Assembly: GCF_000186865.1 (NCBI RefSeq)
Contig: NW_008705561.1
Location: 1,811,150 to 1,875,149, forward strand
Direction: 5' to 3'
DNA from: Aureococcus anophagefferens
Lineage: Eukaryota > Sar > Pelagophyceae > Pelagomonadales > Pelagomonadaceae
DNA length: 64,000 bases
Shown: piece after piece, positions 43,821 through 51,589 of the stretch
Numbering within the stretch: the first letter of the stretch is position 1
Layout: each line of letters begins with the position of its first letter
Notes under the pieces: generated by a model
What the model was told of the DNA's origin: nothing
What the model saw: the letters and a program-made list of their open reading frames with translations, nothing else
The model's database searches: none
Translations under genes and position numbers: made by a program

Positions 43821-46664
43821 ATGGCGCCGGGCCTTAAGAAGCGCAAGCACGTGGACCGCAACGACAAGTGGTACGTGCTCGCCAAGGAGCAGGGCTACCG
43901 GTCGCGCGCGGCCTTCAAGCTCGCGCACATCAACAAGGAGTTCGACATCATCGGCGCGAAGACGCGCGTCGTCCTCGACCTCTGCGCGGCGCCCGGCGGG
44001 TGGGCCCAGGTCGCGGCCAAGGCCGCGGGCCGCGGCGCGGCCGTCATCGCCGTCGACCTGCTTCCCATCCGGCCGATCCCGAACGTGCGGACCATCGTCG
44101 GCGACATCACCATGGACACGACGCACCAGCACGTGAAGCGCGAGGCGCGGGAGGCCCTCGCCAAGTTCCGCGACGACGACGGCGAGGGCCGCGCGGGCCG
44201 CCACGTCGACGTCGTCTTATGCGACGGCGCGCCGAACGTCGGCGCGGCCTACAACAAGGACGCCTTCGTCCAGAACGAGATCGCGCTGTTGGCGCTCAAG
44301 TGCGGCGTCGAGTGCGGCCTGCGCCGCGGCGGGTCCTTCGTCACGAAGGTCTACCGCGGGCAGGACTACAACGCGTTGACGTGGGCCTTCGGGCGCCTGT
44401 TCGAGCGCGTGCGCGCCACCAAGCCCGCGTCGTCGCGCGCGCAGTCCGCGGAGATCTTCGTGGTCTGCTCGGGCTACCTCGCGCCCCAGAAGGTCGACCC
44501 GAAATTGTTGGACCCGAAGCACGTCTTCGGCGAGTTGGGAGGCGGCCTCGACGACGCGAAGCCGCTCGGCGTGCTCCACCCGCAGGCGGGCAAGAAGAAG
44601 CGCCAGCGCCAGGGCTACGCCGACAACGACTCGGGGCTGCTCGTCATGCCGACGATGACGGCGCTCCAGTTCCTGCGCCACGCGGACCCCGCGCAGATCC
44701 TCGCGGAGCGGTCCGCGATCGTCTTCGACGGCGCGCCCGACGCCGTCTGCCAGCACAAGGCGACGACGGCCGAGGTCCGGGCCTGCGGCGAGGACCTCAA
44801 GGTCCTGAGCAAGGGCGACTTCCGCGTGCTGCTCAAGTGGCGCGAGAAGCTGCGCAAGGCCGACGCGCACGCGCTCGGCGACGACGAGGTCGTCGACGAG
44901 TCCGACGACGCCGCGAGCGACGACGACGAGGTCAGCGTCGAGGACGACGACGACGACGCCGAGGCCGAGGACGTCGACAGCGACGACGAGGTCATGGCCC
45001 AGATCGCCGCGGCGAAGAAGGCCGTCGCGGCGGACGCGCGGCGCGAGAAGAAGCGCGTCGCCAAGGCCGCGGCGAAGGCGCGCGCGCGCCGCGGCGCGGG
45101 CATCGTCGAGCAGTCGTCCGTCGAGCTCGGCCGCGACGAGGACATCTTCTCCTTCGCCGCGGCGCAGAAGGCCGGCGGCGTCGACGCGCTCGAGGACCAG
45201 CAGCCCGAGGACGAGGAGGGGGAGGAGGACGGCGCGGACCGCGCGCGCGGCGGCCCGCGGCGCGGCCAGAAGCTCGCGGAGAAGTACGAGGCCTACGGCG
45301 ACGACGCCGAGCGCGGCGCGGCCATCGAGGACCAGCTCGACGCGTCCTACGAGGCCTTCGCGGACCGCCGCGCGCAAAAGTCCGGCGCGCCGCGCGTCGA
45401 GAAGCAGCGCCGCGCGAAGAAGTACCGCGACGCCGTCGCCGCGGAGCTCGTCTCCGAGGACATGGCGCTCGCCGAGGGCGACGTCGACGACTACGCGGCG
45501 CACCTCGGCCGCGACGGCGACTCGGCGTCGAGCGGCGACGACTCGTCCGACGACGACCTCGACCCCGCGGCCCAGCGGTCCGCGAGCCGCTGGTTCTCGA
45601 ACCCGCTCTTCGACGACGACGGCGCCGGCGACGGCGGCGACGCCGTCCCCGCCGACGCCGCGGGCCGCGCGGCCGCGCTGAAGGCGCTCGCGGCGACGGC
45701 CATGCCCAAGAGCGACAAGGAGCTGCGGCGCGAGAAGCGCAAGAAGGCCTCGGAGCGCCAGGAGCGGCGCGACAAGCGCAAGAAGCTCGACGAGGGCGGC
45801 GAGGACGACGCGCTGCACGTCGTGCCCCGGTCGGCCGCCGCGGACGCCAAGTCGCGCGCGGGCCTCGCGGCCCTCGCGCGCCTCACGCCGGCGCAGCGCG
45901 CGGCGCGCGAGGCCAAGGAGGCCGCGGCGACGGCGCTCATCAAGGCGGGCGTCGGCGCCGCGAAGCACGACGGCGCCGAGGGCTTCTCCGTCGCGCCGAT
46001 GACGGCGGCGCTCGAGCGCGAGCGGAACCCCTTCGAGCAGGCGGAGCAGACCTACCTGAGCGACAGCGAGGACGACGACGACAAGGCCGAGACGCTCGCC
46101 CTGGCGACGATGATGCTCCGCAAGTCCAAGGCCAAGGAGCTCGTCGACGCGAGCTACAACCGCTACGCCTGGAACGACCCCAAGGACCTGCCGTCCTGGT
46201 TCCTCGACGACGAGAAGCGCCACTACCGGCCCCAGCTGCCCATCAAGCCCGCCCTCCTCGCCGAGATGAAGCAGCGCTTCCAGAATCTCGCCGCGAAGCC
46301 CATCGCCAAGGTCGCCGAGGCGCGCGCGCGGAAGAAGACGCGCGCGGACGCGCGCCTCAAGGCCGCGAAGCGGAAGGCCGAGGCCGTCGCCAACGACCCG
46401 GACATGTCCGCGGGCCGCAAGCTCAAGGAGGTCGAGAAGGCCATGGCGCGCGGCACCGCGCGCGACGCGCGGCCCGACAAGATCTACGTCGTCGCGTCCA
46501 AGTCCAAGTCCGGCGTCAAGAAGAAGACGAGCGCGCCCAAGGGCGCGGCCAAGGGCTCCCGCGTCGTCACCGTCGACAAGCGCATGAAGGCCGACAAGCG
46601 CGCCATCAAGGCCCAGGACAAGCGCAAGAAGAAGTTCGGCAGCGGCAAGCGCGGCCGCAAGTAG
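43821..46664 (+). CDS. SPB1: SPB1/FTSJ3-type pre-rRNA 2'-O-ribose methyltransferase
   Basis: A 947-aa nucleolar methyltransferase. The N-terminal RrmJ/FtsJ domain (residues 1-225) has SAM motif VLDLCAAPGGWAQVAAK and the K-D-K-E tetrad: K33 (RAAFK), D135 (LCDGAPN), K176 (FVTKVY), E211 (SAEIFVV). An acidic, Asp/Glu-rich middle and long basic coiled segments follow. The C-terminal third contains ELVDASYNRYAWND-PKDLPSWFLDDE, the Spb1 C-terminal signature, and a Lys/Arg-rich tail ending KKKFGSGKRGRK. In yeast Spb1 methylates the A-loop of 25S rRNA and is needed for 60S assembly. Length and domain order match the family. Confidence 0.95.
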   Translation: MAPGLKKRKHVDRNDKWYVLAKEQGYRSRAAFKLAHINKEFDIIGAKTRVVLDLCAAPGGWAQVAAKAAGRGAAVIAVDLLPIRPIPNVRTIVGDITMDTTHQHVKREAREALAKFRDDDGEGRAGRHVDVVLCDGAPNVGAAYNKDAFVQNEIALLALKCGVECGLRRGGSFVTKVYRGQDYNALTWAFGRLFERVRATKPASSRAQSAEIFVVCSGYLAPQKVDPKLLDPKHVFGELGGGLDDAKPLGVLHPQAGKKKRQRQGYADNDSGLLVMPTMTALQFLRHADPAQILAERSAIVFDGAPDAVCQHKATTAEVRACGEDLKVLSKGDFRVLLKWREKLRKADAHALGDDEVVDESDDAASDDDEVSVEDDDDDAEAEDVDSDDEVMAQIAAAKKAVAADARREKKRVAKAAAKARARRGAGIVEQSSVELGRDEDIFSFAAAQKAGGVDALEDQQPEDEEGEEDGADRARGGPRRGQKLAEKYEAYGDDAERGAAIEDQLDASYEAFADRRAQKSGAPRVEKQRRAKKYRDAVAAELVSEDMALAEGDVDDYAAHLGRDGDSASSGDDSSDDDLDPAAQRSASRWFSNPLFDDDGAGDGGDAVPADAAGRAAALKALAATAMPKSDKELRREKRKKASERQERRDKRKKLDEGGEDDALHVVPRSAAADAKSRAGLAALARLTPAQRAAREAKEAAATALIKAGVGAAKHDGAEGFSVAPMTAALERERNPFEQAEQTYLSDSEDDDDKAETLALATMMLRKSKAKELVDASYNRYAWNDPKDLPSWFLDDEKRHYRPQLPIKPALLAEMKQRFQNLAAKPIAKVAEARARKKTRADARLKAAKRKAEAVANDPDMSAGRKLKEVEKAMARGTARDARPDKIYVVASKSKSGVKKKTSAPKGAAKGSRVVTVDKRMKADKRAIKAQDKRKKKFGSGKRGRK

Positions 46665-46699
46665 CCGCGCGCGCCCTAACGCGACCTTTGCCCTCGTTA

Positions 46700-47890
46700 T
46701 CAGTCGGAGAACGCGAGGTCGTCGATGCCGCTGGAGTAGAGCCAGTCGCTCGGGAACGCGCCGCGGCCCTCCATCTCCTCGAGCTGCTCGACGAAGGCCA
46801 TCGGCGTGAGCTTGCGGCCGTCGTAGGCCCGCCGCGCGGCGTCGAGGGCCGGCCGCGCGGCGTTGAGCTTCGCGCGCCACTTGAGCTCGGCGATGTAGGC
46901 GAGGACGTTGTGGATCTGGACGTAGTCGAGCGCGTCGTCCGCCGTCGGCGCGTTCGCCTCGTAGGCCGGCGCGCCCGCGGCCGCGAGCCGCGGCGCGAGC
47001 GCCGCGAGCTCGTCCTCGGCCGTGCGCCAGGTCATGGCCGGGGCGTCGTCGCCGCCGTCCGTGGCGCCCTCGAGCGCCGCGTAGAGCGCCTCGAGCGCCT
47101 CGAGGAGCGGCGACGGCTCCGCGAGCGCGAAGCCCGCGTTCTCCTCCGCGAAGCGGTCGTAATTCTCGAGGAAGCGGCGCACGAGGTCGCGGCGCCAGGC
47201 GTCGGCGTCTAAAAGCTCCTTGCGCGCGGCGTCGTCGAGGGCCGCGTAGGACGCGTCCGCCGCCGCGGCCTCGGCGCCGAACGCGTCGCGCTCCTCGCCG
47301 TCGCGCCGGAGCTCCTCCATGATGTCGCGCTGCACGCTGTCGTGGCGCTCGCCCGCGGACTCGCCGCGGCTCACGAGCGCGTCGAGCAGCGCCAGCGTCT
47401 GCCGCAGCTCGCTCCACATCGCGTCGCTCCGGTCGAGCACGTCCGCGCGCAGCGCCGCGACGGCGCCCTCTGCGCACGCGTCGTCGGCCTCGCGGCCGCG
47501 CTGCTCCGCCAGGGCGGCGACGTCGGACCGCCAGGTCTGCTCGAGGCGGTTCATGCGGGACCGCGCGAGGAGCGCCCACTCCCGCTCCGCGATGTCGTGC
47601 TCGAGGTGGCGCTCGAGCTCCTGCCCGAGCCGCGTCGCGCGGAAGTGGCCCACGTGCTCCGCCGCGCGCCGCGCGCGCAGCGCCGCGGCCCAGGCCGGCG
47701 CCAGCGCGTCGCGCGCGCTCGCCGACTCGAGCAGGAGCAGGGCCAGCGCGCCGCAGGCGACGACGAGCAGCGCGCAGCACCCCACGTAGGAGCAGCAGCG
47801 CCGCTCGGAGATGGCGTAGGCCGGCTCCTTGTCGTCGCGGCCCGTCTTCGTCTTGCGCAGGCCCAGCGCGTGCAGGGGCAGGTCGCTCAT
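46700..47890 (-). CDS. Single-span membrane protein with long helical domain
   Basis: A 396-aa product. A short basic N-terminus is followed by one membrane segment at about residues 30-50 (CALLVVACGALALLLL), preceded by Cys residues, and then ~340 residues of charged helix (e.g. RLGQELERHLEHDIAEREWALLARSRMNRLEQTW and RDIMEELRRDGEERDAF). The topology suggests a type II anchor with a coiled-coil lumenal or cytosolic domain. The C-terminal motif AFPSDWLYSSGIDDLAFSD looks conserved but is not recognised. A start 45 codons upstream (48025) gives a low-complexity extension and is less likely. The gene is convergent with SPB1, with 35 bp between stops. Confidence 0.68.
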   Translation of the reverse strand: MSDLPLHALGLRKTKTGRDDKEPAYAISERRCCSYVGCCALLVVACGALALLLLESASARDALAPAWAAALRARRAAEHVGHFRATRLGQELERHLEHDIAEREWALLARSRMNRLEQTWRSDVAALAEQRGREADDACAEGAVAALRADVLDRSDAMWSELRQTLALLDALVSRGESAGERHDSVQRDIMEELRRDGEERDAFGAEAAAADASYAALDDAARKELLDADAWRRDLVRRFLENYDRFAEENAGFALAEPSPLLEALEALYAALEGATDGGDDAPAMTWRTAEDELAALAPRLAAAGAPAYEANAPTADDALDYVQIHNVLAYIAELKWRAKLNAARPALDAARRAYDGRKLTPMAFVEQLEEMEGRGAFPSDWLYSSGIDDLAFSD

Positions 47891-48035
47891 CTTCGGGTGG
47901 AGACGCCGCCGGGGCGCGACGGGCAGCGCCGGAGACGCCGGCAGGGGCGGCGCGCCGGAGGAGCTCGAGAAGAGTTCGCCTTGCCCGCGGCATCTTGTCG
48001 GAATGTTTACCCCTCGAGAAGCCACTGCGATTTTA

Positions 48036-48293
48036 ATGCTTAGTAGGGTTTTGTAAAATACGACTTTATTTCAGGATCGACGAGCTAGCGGCACCGCTCC
48101 GCCGAGCGCAGGGGTCGATCCGGGGACGTAAGGTCGTTCTGGGCCGCGCCCGCGCGTCGCGACCATGCTCGGAGTCTTTGCGCAGCTCGCGCACCGCTCG
48201 GCGGGGTCTGGCGGCGCGCGCCGATTGACACCACGTCGCGTAGCTCGTCGATCCTGAAAATAAAGTCGTGTTTTAGAAAACCCTTGCAAGCAT
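48036..48293. mobile_element. MITE-like element with ~50-bp inverted repeats
   Basis: The left arm reads ATGCTTAG, GGGTTTTGTAAAA, ACGACTTTATTTCAGGATCG, then ACGAGCTA. The complement of the right arm gives the same order (ATGCTTGC, GGGTTTTCTAAAA, CACGACTTTATTTTCAGG, ATCGACGAGCTA). About 150 bp of unrelated GC-rich sequence separates the arms. An ATTTTA repeat lies at or next to both ends and may be a target duplication. There is no coding capacity. Confidence 0.8.
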
Positions 48294-48533
48294 GAATTTT
48301 ACCCCCGGCCAATGTCCTCGGCTTGTCCCGAGAGCCGTCGAAGCGCCTCGGAGAAGCGTGTTTTGCGCCGTGCGCGGCGCCATGTTCCCCGATTCCGTCG
48401 CGGAAAAAAACGTAGGAGCGCCGAGCCATGCATCCGACGGGCCTCTCCGCGCGGTGGCGCGGCTGGACGACGCGAGCGGAGCGCGAGCGGTCGTGCTCGA
48501 GCAGCGACCTTCGGCGGGTGGCGCCGATCGGGT

Positions 48534-48666
48534 GCGCAGCTGCGCCATGTCACTCTCCGGCGACAGCTACGCATCGAGGGGTCGGGTATGGTACCACCAC
48601 GTCCGCGCGGACCGCTGGTCGTCGTCCGCGCGCCCCCGTTCTCGCGCGTCGGCGCGTCCGCGCCGA
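48534..48666. repeat. 133-bp direct repeat, copy 1
   Basis: Starts GCGCAGCTGCGCCA and includes GGTCGGGTATGGTACCACCA. It is nearly identical to 48861-48993, with about four mismatches and a 327-bp offset. Between the copies is GC-rich sequence without a supported gene. Confidence 0.9.
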
Positions 48667-48860
48667 TGCGCGTAATCGAGCCGAGCGGGTCCGATTCGGA
48701 GTCGACACGGGCGTGCCCGTGTCCTCCGAGTGCGTGGGGAAGGGGTCGGGGATGATGATCGATCGATCCAAGCGCTTGAGGTGCGTGACGCGCGCCATGC
48801 ACATGTGCAACAACATGGTCGAGGTGTTCGGCCGCGTTCGGCCGAGGGATTCGAGGGCCT

Positions 48861-48993
48861 GCGCAGCTGCGCCACGTGACTCTCCGGCGACAGCTAAGCA
48901 TCGAGGGGTCGGGTATGGTACCACCACGTCCGCGCGGACCGCTGGTCGTCGTCCGCGCGCCCCCGTTCTCGCGCGTCGGCGCGTCCGCGCCGA
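48861..48993. repeat. 133-bp direct repeat, copy 2
   Basis: The second copy of the 48534-48666 repeat. Similarity stops abruptly at ...GTCCGCGCCGA on both sides, which suggests a segmental duplication and not a long tandem array. Confidence 0.9.
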
Positions 48994-49077
48994 ACGAGCG
49001 GTGGTCGCCGGGGTCCTTTGGCAGGGCTTTGCGGCCGCGCCTCGACCTTGCTCGAGGCTTCTGCGCCCGCCCTGTCC

Positions 49078-49260
49078 GCCGACGGTCCCGACCCGCGCCG
49101 TGGGGTGCGGGATCGCTGCAGAGAGCGAGTTTGTGGGTGTCAAGGACTAAATTTAGGCCTAAATGAAAGTCTAAATGAGCACTTTTGAGCCCCTGGAGGC
49201 GCTCCAAGGCGCTCTCTGCGGCGATCCAGCCGCCCGCGGCTGCGGTCGGGACCGTCGATG
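49078..49260. repeat. Inverted repeat around a perfect 14-bp palindrome
   Basis: The palindrome ATTTAGGCCTAAAT (49151-49164) lies near the centre. Flanking arms of about 48 bp (49081-49127 and 49210-49256) are complementary through CGCTCTCTGC, GCGATCC and GTCGGGACCGTCG, at roughly 80% by eye. It could extrude a large hairpin, or it may mark the ends of another small element. Confidence 0.65.
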
Positions 49261-50217
49261 GACAGACAGGTCGCACAAATCTCGACCGAGGCCCGGACGC
49301 GGTCGAAACAGGCCGCGGAGACCATTCGCCGCTTCTCGGCCGAGACGCTTTCGGCAAGTGTCGGGGACCTTGTGGGCGTCGGAGACGGTGTAGATCGCCG
49401 TGCAGGAGCTCTATGATGTCGAACCGCCCGGCGGAACACAGCGACGGTGATCGGTCAACGCGAAACGCTGCGTTTGGCGCCGAAATCATTCGTTTTCGGG
49501 CTATTTGAGGCCACTTTTGACCAGAACAACCTCTCGCACGCCGATTTCGCAACCCGGGGCGACTCCGACGCCTTCGCCCGCTCGTAACGTATGGTCCACG
49601 CCTTCGACGACATCCAGACCGCCGCCAGCGGCCACAGGCGCACCGCGGCTCGCGTTTTCGGTCGAAGCGCTTCGGCGCCCGGCGGACATTCGCGAGGCGC
49701 CCAAAAATCGGCGCGCGACCAAAGATGCGTCGCACCATCGACTCGCACCATGATGGCGAGCATCCGGTCGCAAGAGCGCCCGAGAACTCATCGATTCACC
49801 GCCGCATGGCTGGACCGCTGGATTACGGCGTTTTGGGGCCCACGCTGTAGACGCACGCGCGCGTCTTTTCTGGAGCCAAAAAGCTGGTTACGGACGGCCC
49901 ATAGGTCACAGACAACAGCGTAACCCGCGCGGGGGCTCACGGGGGCGCACGCGCGGTGCGCGGGCGCCGGCAATCTCTTGCCACAGCCATGAGGACAAGG
50001 GATCCGGGCCGCTTCGCGAGGGGTAATACATGTTGATGGTGCGCAAAGCGCGCGCCAGGCGCGAAGAGCCTTCCCTTACAAGGTCCTCATGAAATCGCGC
50101 GTGGCAGCGATAGCGGTGGCAACTTCGGCGGTGCCCGGCTCGTACGCTGTGGTCGCGAGGACGCAATCCCCGATCGCCCAATCGGCCCGCGTGAGCGCGC
50201 GCGCGCGGTGCTCGGCC
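49261..50217. other. Gene-free stretch downstream of the repeats
   Basis: About 950 bp with only short overlapping frames on both strands, none with the codon bias of neighbouring genes or with a known motif. GC content falls towards 50 kb. The poly-purine segments and repeats upstream suggest this is degenerate mobile-element sequence. No tRNA or rRNA was recognised. Confidence 0.4.
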
Positions 50218-51352
50218 TCACACGTGAGCCTCAGCAACGACCGGATCCGGCAAGAATCTTTTGAAAATGTGGATGTGAGTTTGACCCATTTTGGGGCCGT
50301 AGCACCAGAGGAGTTCCCCGTCGATACTAGTACACATTCTGCCAAGGCAGCCGCCGTCCGGTGATTTGATGACTTGTAATGGCGCGCCATCGGGAAGACC
50401 CAGAACCTGGATCCGTCGACCTCGTTCCTCACTAACATATAATCGTCCGTGGGCGACAGCGACGCCATATGGGCAATTGAACTCTCCTGGTGGCAGCTGC
50501 GGCAGGTCCGTATCATCATAGGCGATGGAGGAGTATTCGGAGTGGGGGGGGGGAGTTGTACGGAGCTAGCCCTGACGCACTTGCACCGAAAGCACGGATA
50601 AATTCCCCAGTTTCATGATTGAAGACCTTCACTTGGTGGGTGCTGCAATCGGCTACATAACACAAAGCTCCACTCACCGCAAAAGACGTAGGGCGACGCA
50701 TGTACAATTCATTGGCAGCATCTTTGTGTGCAAACCGATATCGAAACGTACCAACTCTAGCGTCATACACAGAAATTCCCCCGACCTCGCCAGAGAGGGC
50801 CTCCTCACCGATGTACGTTTCGCTCAGATTCAGAACCAAGAGCTTGTCTCCAACGAGCGCGAGATCTTGAGGGCGATAGGTAAAACCGCCGTAATCAAAC
50901 TGAGGTAGCTGCATGAGACGCGCGTTGGCGTTCAAGTCGAATTTCGCAACGCGGTCGTCGTCTGATTCGATTATCCAAGCTGTGCCGTCGCCAAGGAGAG
51001 CCACGGCAGTCGGAGTTTCCAAAGCAAACTCGTACTCGGTCGGATCGTCCGGATCTGGAATTGGCGTGCAGATTTCACGGAGAAGGGCGCCGTCTCGTGA
51101 GAATGCCTTCAAGACAAAGTTACCGTAATCGGCGACCATGAAACCGCCGTCCAGCGCCGCGACGATCCCGCCATCGTAATTGAACCCCCCGACGCGGTAG
51201 ACCGCGCGTAGCTTCCCGCAGAGCATTCGCGCCCGGGGCTCTAGCCAGCTCTTGTTTGGCGCACCGCTCTCCCACACCTCCTCGTGCGAGAGATAGGTCA
51301 GCACATGGCCTAGCACATCGCTCGAGAGAGCTTTTTGAGAGCGGTCAGCCAT
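50218..51352 (-). CDS. F-box-like/NHL-repeat protein, frame broken at a 10-base C run
   Basis: About 378 aa if a one-base shift is allowed. The N-terminus MADRSQKALSSDVLGHVLTYL...VWESGAPNKSWLE resembles an F-box. At least four beta-propeller NHL/SMP-type repeats follow: FNYDGGIVAALDGGFMVADY, TPTAVALLGDGTAWIIES, RRPTSFAVSGALCYVADCST, and after the break GEFNCPYGVAVAHGRLYVSE. The reading frame changes exactly at ten consecutive G on the plus strand (50544-50553), and the protein pattern resumes in the next frame and ends at TGA 50220..50218. This is a real indel, a pseudogene in early decay, or a sequencing error. Its base composition is much less GC-rich than its neighbours. Confidence 0.65.
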
Positions 51353-51589
51353 CACCGTCGATTTCGACCAAGCCCGGTTCCAGTTCTTCGCCCGCCAGCC
51401 CCGCAGGCCACGCTCGTTCGTTAAACAACTGCGCTCCTCAACAAGAATCGCAGCTCGGACGCCCACGTTGACGGAGGCGTTGTGTATGGACGCGCCCGGG
51501 CCGGGTCTTGGCGGCGCTCAAAGGGCTTGTTGTGGCGGAATCGCCAAGCGTACAAGTCCGCATACTCATCCGCACCTCCCTTCCAAAAT

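Noticed and set aside
44217..47993. 1258-aa minus-strand frame opposite SPB1
   Set aside because: High GC3 leaves long antisense frames open. SPB1 on the other strand has full motif support.
48299..49738. 479-aa minus-strand frame in the repeat region
   Set aside because: It runs through the two 133-bp repeats and the inverted repeat and is Arg/Pro-rich throughout. No start context or domain was found.
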